Assembly: GCA_965262015.1 (NCBI GenBank)
Contig: OZ253494.1
Coordinates: forward strand, 1,302,001-1,366,000
Length of the DNA: 64,000 nt
Direction of reading: 5' to 3'
Origin: G965262015 sp965262015
GTDB taxonomy: Bacteria; Spirochaetota; Leptospiria; Turneriellales; CBDBES01
The first letter of the stretch is position 1, and the number at the start of each line of letters is the position of its first letter. The position numbers and the translations under genes were made by a program. The notes below the pieces were generated by a model, which saw nothing but the letters and a program-made list of their open reading frames with translations, did not search any database and was not told the origin of the DNA. Positions 16,938 through 25,249 of the stretch are shown here, one piece after another.

Positions 16938-18254
16938 GTGAAAATTAGTTTATTTATTGTCTTTCTTATTTCTTTCTCCTCCAATATTCTTGGTGCGGAA
17001 ATTGATCCAACAAGCTTTATCGTAGAGAATATGTGGATGTTGCTATGTGCCATGTTGGTGTTTATTATGCATTTAGGTTTTGCCTTATTAGAAGTAGGCC
17101 TAACAAGAGCAAAAAACACCGTAAATATTTTATTTAAAAATACCATGATCCTCTCTATTGGTGTACTTAGTTATGCTTTGATAGGTTTTAATATGATGTA
17201 CCCTGATTTTGCTAATAACTCTATCATCCCTAATATCCTTGGTTTTTCAGGCTTTGGTTTGTCTAATCTCTTAAGCTTTGGTGATGCAGGTTTGGCTACT
17301 TATGCAGGGGGTAAGTATACTTATTTAACAGATTTCTTATTTCAATGCATGTTTGCCGCTACTGCTGCCACCATTATTTCTGGTGCAGTTGCTGAACGTA
17401 TTAAAATCAATTCTTTCTTACTAGTTATTACTGCTTACGTTTCTCTTGTTTATCCTTTCTGTGGTAGTTGGGTATGGGGGGGAGGTTGGTTAAGTAATCT
17501 TAACTTCCATGATTTTGCTGGTTCTACCATTGTACACTCTGTGGGTGGTTGGGGTGCTTTGGCTGGTGTCCTTCTATTGGGGCCTCGCCTTGGTAAATAT
17601 TTACCAAGTGGTGCTTCCCGTCCTATTTATGGCCATAGTATGCCTTTAGTTACTATGGGAGCCTTCCTTCTGTGGTTTGGTTGGTTTGGTTTTAATGGTG
17701 GGTCCGTTTTATCTGCTGATCCCAAACTAATTTCTTTGGTGTTGGTGAATACAACACTGGCAGCAACGGCAGGAGTTATCGCAAGCACTATTATAGCGAA
17801 GATCATTACTGGCATGCCTGACCTTTCTATGTCGTTGAATGGTGCTTTAGCTGGTTTGGTTGGTATTACGGCTTCTGCTGATATAGTAACCCCTTTGAAT
17901 GCTGTGATTATTGGTCTTTTTGCTGGGGCATTAGTTGTTGTTTCCATACTAGCATTAGATAAACTGCGAATAGACGACCCTGTTGGGGCTATCTCGGTAC
18001 ATCTTACTTGTGGGGTATGGGGTACACTTGCTGTTGCGTTGTTTGGTTCAGAGCCATCACATACTGTTCTTGTACAGTTATTAGGTATTGTTAGCATAGG
18101 TGCGTGTAGTTTTATTTCTGCTTTCACTTTTTTCTATCTTGTCAAGAAGACCCTTGGTTTGCGTGTCTCTAGAGACGAAGAGCTGAAAGGATTGGATATT
18201 TCAGAACATGGTATGGAAGCGTATGCTGGTTTCCAGACATTTATGACTGAATAG
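16938..18254 (+). CDS. amtB: Ammonium transporter AmtB
   Basis: Amt/MEP/Rh channel for ammonium, 438 aa. A signal-like N-terminus (FIVFLISFSSNILGAE) is followed by about 11 membrane helices. Diagnostic pieces: FALLEVGLTRAKN, DFLFQCMFAATAATIISGAVAER, WVWGGGWL, DFAGSTIVHSVGGWGAL, LWFGWFGFNGGS and VHLTCGVWGTLAVALFG, which include the twin-His pore and the Phe gate region. The start is a GTG at 16938. glnK follows after ten bases, the standard pairing. The upstream DNA holds IS relics, so the promoter is unclear. Confidence 0.95.
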   Translation: MKISLFIVFLISFSSNILGAEIDPTSFIVENMWMLLCAMLVFIMHLGFALLEVGLTRAKNTVNILFKNTMILSIGVLSYALIGFNMMYPDFANNSIIPNILGFSGFGLSNLLSFGDAGLATYAGGKYTYLTDFLFQCMFAATAATIISGAVAERIKINSFLLVITAYVSLVYPFCGSWVWGGGWLSNLNFHDFAGSTIVHSVGGWGALAGVLLLGPRLGKYLPSGASRPIYGHSMPLVTMGAFLLWFGWFGFNGGSVLSADPKLISLVLVNTTLAATAGVIASTIIAKIITGMPDLSMSLNGALAGLVGITASADIVTPLNAVIIGLFAGALVVVSILALDKLRIDDPVGAISVHLTCGVWGTLAVALFGSEPSHTVLVQLLGIVSIGACSFISAFTFFYLVKKTLGLRVSRDEELKGLDISEHGMEAYAGFQTFMTE

Positions 18255-18264
18255 TGAGGTTTTT

Positions 18265-18606
18265 ATGAAATTGATTACTACTTTAATACAACCACATAAA
18301 TTAACAGATGTCAAACAAGCTCTCTTAGAGGCTGGTGTTGGCAAGTTAACCGTTACAAATGCTCTAGGTGCTGGTGATCAGAAGGGTTATACAGAGAGCT
18401 ACCGTGGTTCCAAAGAAGAGATTAATCTTATTAAAAAAATTAGAATAGAGATTGCTGTCAGTAATTCGACTGTCGATAAGACAATTAAAGCCATTGTATC
18501 TGCTGCAAAGACGGGAAATATTGGTGATGGAAAAATTTTTATTCAACCATTGGAAGAATGCATACGTATACGTACCGGTGAAAAGGGTAACCAAGCTATT
18601 GGGTAA
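18265..18606 (+). CDS. glnK: PII nitrogen-regulatory protein (GlnK type) lacking Tyr51
   Basis: Trimeric PII signal protein that senses ATP/ADP and 2-oxoglutarate and plugs AmtB. The 113-aa chain has the conserved start, T-loop (GDQKGYTESYRGSKEE), TGNIGDGKIFI (B-loop) and RIRTGEKG (C-loop). By direct alignment with E. coli GlnK, the uridylylation site Tyr51 is Glu here, while position 49 is Ser as in cyanobacterial PII. So control by uridylylation is unlikely, though AmtB binding may persist. The next gene overlaps its 3' end. Confidence 0.93.
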   Translation: MKLITTLIQPHKLTDVKQALLEAGVGKLTVTNALGAGDQKGYTESYRGSKEEINLIKKIRIEIAVSNSTVDKTIKAIVSAAKTGNIGDGKIFIQPLEECIRIRTGEKGNQAIG

Positions 18607-18874
18607 GTCCTTACTACTATTCCTTCATCTCATTGTAATTACTAATTGTGGCAAAAGCACGCCCATAGATGGATGTGACAAGATACACGGTCGTTTTTTA
18701 CGTGGTAAGCACTATATACCTGCTAATTTACTGAACGACGACCATCAGTGGAACTATAAAAAAATGCAAAGAAAAATCAAATTTGGTTTAAATGGTGATT
18801 GTGTTCCTATACATAAAGAACCTCAAATAGCAGATGTGATTGACCAGCTTGAGGAAATAGTTGATTTACAGTAG
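18578..18874 (+). CDS. Small lipoprotein overlapping glnK
   Basis: A 98-aa frame starting at a GTG (18578) inside the end of glnK gives a textbook lipoprotein leader: KRVTKLLGKSLLLFLHLIVITNC followed by GKS. The start is chosen because it puts Lys/Arg before the hydrophobic run; a TTG at 18599 would give a shorter leader. The mature part is charged, with three further cysteine-containing or Trp-containing segments (GCDKIHG, DDHQWNYKKM, NGDCVPIHKE). Translational coupling with glnK suggests coexpression with amtB, but no family is recognised. Confidence 0.6.
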   Translation: MKRVTKLLGKSLLLFLHLIVITNCGKSTPIDGCDKIHGRFLRGKHYIPANLLNDDHQWNYKKMQRKIKFGLNGDCVPIHKEPQIADVIDQLEEIVDLQ

Positions 18875-19172
18875 CTTGAATAATGTATCTTCAGTTTCCC
18901 TGTCATAGACGATAGCCTACATATTATATATTATCCACCTGAAAAAACAACTGTTTCCATATTTCTAATAATGTTTCTGCTTTTAGATTAGGTATGAGTA
19001 TTGCTATACTTTTTCTATAGCCACAGCAATATATCTATTTTGTATGTACATGATGTCTATTTTTCATATTCTAAATGGTTTTTTCATACTATACATAGAC
19101 CCAAAATAGTTTTACTATCTAATCCTAGACTTAACTTTCCAAAACTAATTGGTTAAATCATTCTTTTTAGAA

Positions 19173-19201
19173 TTGACTTTATGAGAATAAGATTATATAT
19201 T
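19173..19201 (+). promoter_or_regulatory. Sigma-70-type promoter candidate for the metzincin gene
   Basis: TTGACT (19173..19178) and TATATT (19196..19201) are 17 bases apart. Transcription would begin near 19208, so the ATG at 19204 would be lost and the ATG at 19228 is favoured. The rest of 18875..19227 shows no gene. Confidence 0.55.
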
Positions 19202-19227
19202 ATATGTGGCTTATTACTTTCTGTTCT

Positions 19228-20619
19228 ATGAATATTAATCAAATATCTTATCTAGTTTTTTGGTTGTTTATGTCTTTGTTAAGCTTTTATAGCTGTGCTC
19301 GGTTAGATGAGTTTAAGAGTTTAAAAAACTATTCTGATGTAGATGCGTATACGCCTGATATAGATTTTTATATTCTCCGTAATGTAAGAGATCGTTTTGA
19401 AGCCCCCGATACAAATAATAATGGTAAGCCTGATGAAGATATTATTAATTATATACTTAATCTTTTAGGAGAGGAAAATTATGGCATTGATATGCTCCAG
19501 TCTCAAGTAAAGACCAGGTTTAGCAGGAGTAGAATACGATTCTTTTATATACACAGTAATGAGCGAGTAGATGGTTCAATAATTGAACCTAGTGTACCGC
19601 CTATCTCATTTCCAACAATTGAGACATTTGTAAGAATAGCTCCAAATAGCAGTATACAAAACTCACCTTTCTTATCGGGTTGTTTTGATGGATTTACATC
19701 AAGATTAACAAATAATCAGTATAAGGCCTGTGCTTTAGACGACAACGGTATTCCATTGCTCAATGCTAATCGTAAATATATTACGAATAATAGTAAGCCA
19801 CAGCGTTTTTGTTCCAGTACACCTACACCCAGGGAATGTAAGCACCAATGCTTTCATGGCGATTTGCTACTTAACAGACAGTTTTTATTGACAGATTCGT
19901 CAGGAACACAAAATAAAGGTGTAGTACATGTGGACCCAAATCGGATTCGTATTTTCTTGCTACATCATGCCAGCGTATGTAATAGTACACAAGCAATAAT
20001 TGCTGGATATAGTACTTTGGGTTCTACAAAAGGAAAAAATATTGATATACGTTCTGGATATGCAATAACAATTTCGGCTGGTAAACTTATTCACATGTAT
20101 GGTAAACAAATTGATTTGATTCGAACAAATCCACTAATCCAAAATTATCTTGATCAAATAGAAGATCCCAAATACTTACCTCTGTATTCTTTAAGAGACA
20201 CCATATCTCATGAATTAGGCCATTATTTTGGTTTATTTCATACCTTTAATGCAAAAAGTTGTGATCATGCTTCTATTGAACCTGGATCTACTAATAATCG
20301 TGTTATGGATTATGAAGTTATACCTCGTATCTTTTCTCCATGCGAAATAGATATTTATACTACTCTTAGTCAAAGATTTAATATAAGAGAGGCTAAATAT
20401 GTATTTGATTTGGATAGTAAAATTGTATCCCCCACGTCAATAGAGACTAGTAGACCAAAAGCAAATATACTCTATGGTCTAACTCCTAAAAATTATAACC
20501 GACTTAAAGACCATCATATACAAGTATATGATGGTAGCTGGTCTAATACTAGAATTATGGGGCAGCCCTTGCAGAATGATCCTGATAAGATTTATGTGAG
20601 TCCAACCATTGTACGTTAA
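19228..20619 (+). CDS. Metzincin metalloprotease lipoprotein (M43/pappalysin-like)
   Basis: Secreted zinc protease candidate of 463 aa. A lipoprotein-like leader (ISYLVFWLFMSLLSFYSC) is followed by a poorly conserved N-terminal part. The zinc motif HELGHYFGLFH, at about residues 328-338, matches HExxHxxGxxH exactly, and a downstream NNRVMDYEV supplies the Met-turn typical of M43-like metzincins. Cysteines around the site (SCDHAS, SPCEID) suggest disulphides. The start at 19228 is preferred because the promoter ends at 19201. It is likely surface or periplasmic and could act on host or cell proteins; no substrate can be given. Confidence 0.78.
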   Translation: MNINQISYLVFWLFMSLLSFYSCARLDEFKSLKNYSDVDAYTPDIDFYILRNVRDRFEAPDTNNNGKPDEDIINYILNLLGEENYGIDMLQSQVKTRFSRSRIRFFYIHSNERVDGSIIEPSVPPISFPTIETFVRIAPNSSIQNSPFLSGCFDGFTSRLTNNQYKACALDDNGIPLLNANRKYITNNSKPQRFCSSTPTPRECKHQCFHGDLLLNRQFLLTDSSGTQNKGVVHVDPNRIRIFLLHHASVCNSTQAIIAGYSTLGSTKGKNIDIRSGYAITISAGKLIHMYGKQIDLIRTNPLIQNYLDQIEDPKYLPLYSLRDTISHELGHYFGLFHTFNAKSCDHASIEPGSTNNRVMDYEVIPRIFSPCEIDIYTTLSQRFNIREAKYVFDLDSKIVSPTSIETSRPKANILYGLTPKNYNRLKDHHIQVYDGSWSNTRIMGQPLQNDPDKIYVSPTIVR

Positions 20620-20646
20620 ATAATAATTGTAAAATAGGTACGGTAT

Positions 20647-21246
20647 ATGTTCAGTGGTTTAGTACGTGATGTGGGAATAGTACACACTATACATAAAACA
20701 AGTGATTGCTCTACAATACAAATCCAGACATCCAATGATATTATTACCCACTTAAACTTGGGGGACAGTATTGCCATTAATGGAGTTTGCCAGACTGTGG
20801 TGAATATCACACAAAATATTTTTACAGTTCAATCAACATCAGAAACTTTACAAGTAACCAATTTACGTCTATTAGCTTCACAGATGGCAGTTAATTTAGA
20901 ATATGCTTTAACTCTTTCTGATAAGTTAGGAGGACATTTAGTGCAAGGACATGTAGATGATGTTGCACCCATAAAGTCTATCCAAGAATATAAACATTAT
21001 TGGAATGTATTTATTACTTATATATCACCATATATTTTCCCCAAAGGATCAATCAGTATAGATGGTATTAGTCTGACAGTCCATGAATTAAAAGATTCAT
21101 CCTTTAGAATACAACTTATACCAGAAACTTTAAAAAGGACGGCTGTTATCCAACAATGGAAAGAAGGGTATCTAGTGAATCTAGAAATGGATTATATTCT
21201 TAAGGGGATATGCCACTATCAAACATATAAGCATCATACGGTTTAG
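20647..21246 (+). CDS. ribE: Riboflavin synthase, alpha chain
   Basis: Catalyses dismutation of two 6,7-dimethyl-8-ribityllumazines to riboflavin. The 199-aa protein is a tandem of two lumazine-binding domains: MFSGLVRDVG with LGDSIAINGVCQTV in the first, and GGHLVQGHVDDVA with SISIDGISLTVHE in the second. Length is standard. No other rib genes are adjacent; it sits 27 bases after the metzincin gene and 13 before the deacetylase, so cotranscription is possible. Confidence 0.94.
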   Translation: MFSGLVRDVGIVHTIHKTSDCSTIQIQTSNDIITHLNLGDSIAINGVCQTVVNITQNIFTVQSTSETLQVTNLRLLASQMAVNLEYALTLSDKLGGHLVQGHVDDVAPIKSIQEYKHYWNVFITYISPYIFPKGSISIDGISLTVHELKDSSFRIQLIPETLKRTAVIQQWKEGYLVNLEMDYILKGICHYQTYKHHTV

Positions 21247-21259
21247 ATACACTTATCTA

Positions 21260-21988
21260 TTGATATACTGTTTTTTGTCTCATCCTATTTTCATAGAGAA
21301 GACAAAAAATGTTATAGTACAACCACCCACAATAATTCATAAGGTGCCTATATTAATTTTATGTTTCCATGACATTAATACTCATTCTCGTTATTCTATT
21401 AGTTATGCAGAATTTAAGCAAATCTTAGATTTATTAAGTCATCAGTTTAATATTACGTCTCTTGATACGTGGGTAAAAACACATGCTACCATGGACAAGC
21501 CAGGTGTAGTACTTACTTTTGATGATGGTCATCCTTCATTACACAAGTATATTTTGCCTCTATTGGAAGCATACAATTATGGAGCTACATTTTTTATTTA
21601 TTTAGATCGATATTCATCTCGATCTAAATTTTATAAACAATTGGCACGGCTACCTCAGCAGTTTGAGGTTGGTAGTCATTCCTTTTCACATAGTATTATT
21701 AAACAAGATAGAAGTACTATTTTTAAAGAGTTATTTTTATCACGCAAAAAATTAGAGTATCTTACCCAGAAAACAGTTCAGTCATGGTCTTGGCCATATG
21801 GAGTCTATAACCAGCAATTGGTTAAATTAGCAGAATATGCTAACTATAAAACACAAGTATCCACGGATGGGGGTATTGCATGGTATGGGGAAAACAACAT
21901 TAATCTGTCACGTTATACTATAGAACGCCCCAATCCTGTCGACAAGGTAAGAAAAATATTAAATAAATATAAAAAACAAATAAAATAA
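21260..21988 (+). CDS. Polysaccharide deacetylase (carbohydrate esterase 4 family)
   Basis: NodB-homology protein of about 240 aa. The motifs are in order: VVLTFDDGHPS (motif 1, catalytic Asp and metal Asp), VGSHSFSHS (motif 2, metal His pair), and SWSWPYGVYN (motif 3). Substrate could be peptidoglycan, exopolysaccharide or lipid A sugar. The frame opens with a TTG at 21260 and has no ATG before the conserved part, so the true start is uncertain. There is no clear signal peptide, apart from a short hydrophobic start. Confidence 0.85.
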   Translation: MIYCFLSHPIFIEKTKNVIVQPPTIIHKVPILILCFHDINTHSRYSISYAEFKQILDLLSHQFNITSLDTWVKTHATMDKPGVVLTFDDGHPSLHKYILPLLEAYNYGATFFIYLDRYSSRSKFYKQLARLPQQFEVGSHSFSHSIIKQDRSTIFKELFLSRKKLEYLTQKTVQSWSWPYGVYNQQLVKLAEYANYKTQVSTDGGIAWYGENNINLSRYTIERPNPVDKVRKILNKYKKQIK

Positions 21989-22027
21989 TACCACCTTATT
22001 CTAGAGGAAACAAATTATTTAGATATA

Positions 22028-22537
22028 TTATTTATACAATTTTTGTAAATTCTTAAGAATTCTATCTATATCACTCTGAGATATATTTGTTTGATTTATC
22101 ATTCGTACCATGAGTCTATATGGTATGACATACCATGAACCAGAACACGTATAACAAATTTCCTGTGTATTATTTTTAATTTCGGCACGAGTAAATATGC
22201 GTTTTTCTCTCTTGCGAGTAATCCAGGTACGTATGGAAAAACGCTCATTAGCATATAATGGCTTAATCTGCTTGATATGTAAGCGATTAGTCATAACCAA
22301 ACAACCCGTACTGTTACTCAGTAGCCCCTGTACATCATCTAGAATAATAGCAATAGTAGCATAGTTAATAATATTAGAGAAACTAGTATATGCATCTGGT
22401 AATGTACAATGGAGTAATAATTCATTATTTATTGTTTCCACATCAGGTAGATGGGAAAAATGATTTAGTATACCGCAAGTAAAGCAAATCTTAGGATCTA
22501 TATTACGTGTAGCAAGTGCTTCTGGATGGTAATGCAT
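22028..22537 (-). CDS. Hotdog-fold thioesterase-like protein
   Basis: A 169-aa protein with the N-terminal CFTCGILNHF segment often seen in PaaI-like hotdog proteins, then DVQGLLSNSTGCLVMTNRLHI in the position of the hotdog helix and following strand, and RAEI and YTCSGSWYVIP strands. It may hydrolyse acyl-CoA. It starts five bases after the end of the membrane sensor-like gene, at the end of the tat operon. Confidence 0.65.
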   Translation of the reverse strand: MHYHPEALATRNIDPKICFTCGILNHFSHLPDVETINNELLLHCTLPDAYTSFSNIINYATIAIILDDVQGLLSNSTGCLVMTNRLHIKQIKPLYANERFSIRTWITRKREKRIFTRAEIKNNTQEICYTCSGSWYVIPYRLMVRMINQTNISQSDIDRILKNLQKLYK

Positions 22538-22541
22538 ATTA

Positions 22542-24050
22542 TTAGACTATTAATTTTTCCTCATCTACTTTTGTATAAAAATCTACTGCCATCATATATG
22601 GTATACTAATCTGAGGAGCATACATCTCATTCTGTTTAATATGGGTATATACCAGAGTAGATAATTCTTTTAGGTAATTTTGAAGAGATTGTTTTTGTGA
22701 TAAGGCAGGTAGCAAGATATTTACCTCAACATTTATGGTTGTCATTTGTAGAGATTTAATCAATTGCATGGGCAATACTACTAAATAATTTCCTGGCTTA
22801 AATTCTAGTGTATTTATAGACAGTTCTTGGGAGACAACTTCTTTTCCCATTACAACTTTAGGATATATATATGTCTCATTTTGAAGCACACAAGCATAGC
22901 ACTTATGCATATTGCATAACATAATTTGTTCTTTATTTTTGTCTAAACCTAAATATGTATACTCTATATCTAAATAGTTTTGTTTTACTATATAATCTTT
23001 TATAGCCTCAGCACTGTTATGGAAATCAGTGTCACCCTTATCCTGCATATATTCATTAATAAAAAGATGTAGATCATCTCTAACATCTGGTTGCACAAGA
23101 CTAGGATTAATAAACTCAATAATAATTATATGTACATAACGATTATTCCCTTTTACAGTTATTATATCATGCTGTCGGTTCATGGCTAATATATATCGTG
23201 GTAAAACTATTATTTCATAATCTTTCATGGTAGGTAGTTTACGTATAAACAATTCTTTCTCAGTTAAATCATCATCTATTTGGTGATGGGCAATGTAGGA
23301 AGATTCTATATATTCTACCATTGAGGATGAAGTCTTCGTATTTATTTCTGGATCGTCTTTTTCTTCTACAGTAGTATGCGATTCAACTAGATAGTTGTAG
23401 ACATTAATCAGTCGCCCAAGTGAATCATCAGCTCTATAATATAATTTTTCACTTGGCCGACTATTAGCATAGTTATTGAGTTCATTAGCCATATTATCTA
23501 AGATACGAAAATGCATATGCAAACTTTTTTTTACAAGAGAAATGCTAATAAATAAACCTAGTACAATAAAGGCTATAAGCCCAGCGACATAGTAATAGGT
23601 TGAATGAGGATATAATCTTTTTTTGATGAGGACATACACCAGGTCATTTGCACCCCATGAAACTTGAAAGAAAGAAGCTATAATATTAAATGATAATCTT
23701 TCCTTGAGTGCAAAACGTGTCAGCTTTTTTGTGTTAAATTTATTGTATAATTTAACAAATCTGTAGACTATTGTAGTATTAGTTTGGTCTATTTTTTTAC
23801 TCGTAAGTGAACGCATACTACGATCCCATAAAAATATGGAGAACGAATCATCATCTGCAGACATGCTTTGTGCAAAAACGTTAACATCATATGCATTAGG
23901 TAACTTGTGCATAAACGATTGGTAAGCTTGTAGTTCTACTTTAGCACGTCTGGTCTGTATGAAGTACAAATACAGACCAGATAGGATACTAACCGCCACC
24001 AAGGTAACAATTAGAGACACTATTAATCGGAATACCAACCTTTTACTCAT
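22542..24050 (-). CDS. Two-pass membrane sensor-like protein with HAMP-type region
   Basis: A 502-aa protein with membrane segments near residues 8-30 and 155-180 enclosing an extracytoplasmic domain of about 125 residues. A HAMP-like helical linker follows (HFRILDNMANELNNYAN..). The C-terminal 250 residues are cytoplasmic and not firmly recognised. Their FKPGNYLVVLPMQLI and strand pattern recall SpoIIE/PP2C-type phosphatase domains, but the acidic metal-binding residues are not evident. There is no histidine kinase or GGDEF motif. It overlaps tatC by four bases, so it is coexpressed with the Tat translocase. Confidence 0.45.
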   Translation of the reverse strand: MSKRLVFRLIVSLIVTLVAVSILSGLYLYFIQTRRAKVELQAYQSFMHKLPNAYDVNVFAQSMSADDDSFSIFLWDRSMRSLTSKKIDQTNTTIVYRFVKLYNKFNTKKLTRFALKERLSFNIIASFFQVSWGANDLVYVLIKKRLYPHSTYYYVAGLIAFIVLGLFISISLVKKSLHMHFRILDNMANELNNYANSRPSEKLYYRADDSLGRLINVYNYLVESHTTVEEKDDPEINTKTSSSMVEYIESSYIAHHQIDDDLTEKELFIRKLPTMKDYEIIVLPRYILAMNRQHDIITVKGNNRYVHIIIIEFINPSLVQPDVRDDLHLFINEYMQDKGDTDFHNSAEAIKDYIVKQNYLDIEYTYLGLDKNKEQIMLCNMHKCYACVLQNETYIYPKVVMGKEVVSQELSINTLEFKPGNYLVVLPMQLIKSLQMTTINVEVNILLPALSQKQSLQNYLKELSTLVYTHIKQNEMYAPQISIPYMMAVDFYTKVDEEKLIV

Positions 24051-24892
24051 GTAGCCTTCTCTCCATACTTCTTTATACTGGGAATGCTATACAGTAATAA
24101 GCATGATATAATGTAAAGTATGAATAATGGTATTGCTAATGCAAGCATAGAGACCCAGTCAGCAGGAGTTAAAAAGGCTGATAGCATGGTAATTATTATG
24201 ATAGCTATACGCCACTGACGAATCATTGGTGTTGCTGTTATAATTCCTAATAAGCCTAGTATGGAAGTGATTATTGGTAGCTGGAACGCTGCACCAAATG
24301 CGAAATGGAAACTAAAAAAAGAGCTTAGATAGTCGGGTAAGGCAAGATATTTTTTCGTATGAATGACTACATCATCATTAAGCTGGATTGGCTTGGGTAT
24401 CCACTCAAATAAAAAGAACTTCATCACTAAGGGCCATATATAAAAATTGGCAAACCACAAACCTGCCCAAAAAAGACAAATAGATAGTAATAGTAAACCT
24501 ATCCCAATACTTTTATGTAAAGTTCGTAGGGCAGGTGAGATAAAATGCCATATTTCAAATAAGATGTATGGCAATGTTAATAAAATTGCAACAAGTGTAA
24601 TCAACTTAATACGCATAAATAGATCATCTTGCATATGTAGGGTGATAAGCTCCACTATAACATTTTGAGTTTTACCCAATTGAACAAGAGTCGCAATTGG
24701 ATGCATCACAGAATGCCATATAAGGTCATAACATGTGGTACATACTATGACAGCAATACCCATGAAGACCAGAGATCTTACCAGATGCTTACGTAGCATT
24801 CCTATATGCTGGTACATGGTCATGTACCCTTGTTGCGTACGTAGCTCCCGTATATCAGCCGTAGCTTTTCTTTTAGCTCTACTAGGCGACAT
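24047..24892 (-). CDS. tatC: Twin-arginine translocase subunit TatC
   Basis: Six-helix membrane protein (281 aa) that recognises twin-arginine signal peptides of folded exported proteins. The typical cytoplasmic start HIGMLRKHLVRSL is preceded by an unusual charged 25-residue extension (SPSRAKRKATADIREL). FEIWHFISPAL, GAAFQLPIITSILGLLG and FLTPADWVSMLALAIPL match the family. tatA lies 30 bases upstream and a membrane sensor-like gene overlaps downstream. Confidence 0.92.
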   Translation of the reverse strand: MSPSRAKRKATADIRELRTQQGYMTMYQHIGMLRKHLVRSLVFMGIAVIVCTTCYDLIWHSVMHPIATLVQLGKTQNVIVELITLHMQDDLFMRIKLITLVAILLTLPYILFEIWHFISPALRTLHKSIGIGLLLLSICLFWAGLWFANFYIWPLVMKFFLFEWIPKPIQLNDDVVIHTKKYLALPDYLSSFFSFHFAFGAAFQLPIITSILGLLGIITATPMIRQWRIAIIIITMLSAFLTPADWVSMLALAIPLFILYIISCLLLYSIPSIKKYGEKAT

Positions 24893-24922
24893 AATTAATA
24901 GTCAAACTAAAAAACCAAATAA

Positions 24923-25153
24923 TTATGATTTAGAACTACGCTTATTTGTATGTTTCTTAGTGTTTTTAGGATTAGGTACATCATGATCCGCAAGGTCATC
25001 ATTGTCTGCTAAACCACTAAGGCCTTTTTTAAATTCTGTAATGCCAATACCAATACTCTTTGCTAGTGCAGGTAACTTCTTTGCACCAAATAAAAGCAGT
25101 AATAGTATTAAAATAATTAATAATTCTGTTGTTCCAAGATTCCCACAAAGCAT
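24923..25153 (-). CDS. tatA: Sec-independent translocase TatA/TatE
   Basis: A 76-aa protein with one membrane helix (LGTTELLIILILLLLLFGAKKLP), followed by the amphipathic helix ALAKSIGIGITEFKKGL and a Lys/Ser-rich hydrophilic tail, which is the TatA architecture. The FGAKKLP hinge and the G.TELL start are conserved. tatC follows directly. No separate tatB is seen. Confidence 0.92.
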   Translation of the reverse strand: MLCGNLGTTELLIILILLLLLFGAKKLPALAKSIGIGITEFKKGLSGLADNDDLADHDVPNPKNTKKHTNKRSSKS

Positions 25154-25249
25154 CCCAAAGTATGGTTTGGTATCAATATGTTGTAAAGTATATTTAATAA
25201 ATATGGATTCAAAAGGAGAGCATTTTAAAGATAGATTCCAAATGTAATC

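Noticed and set aside
17476..17482. G7 run inside amtB as a second contingency tract
   Set aside because: It encodes the conserved WVWGGGW pore segment and the frame is intact; seven bases are too few to claim switching.
17627..18127. 166-codon open frame antisense to amtB
   Set aside because: It is the shadow of a highly conserved AmtB frame; composition is Thr/Pro/Ala-rich without any recognisable domain.
18452..18577. Longer start for the small lipoprotein inside glnK
   Set aside because: An extended N-terminus of 42 residues overlaps conserved glnK coding and puts the signal peptide in the middle; the GTG at 18578 gives a normal leader.
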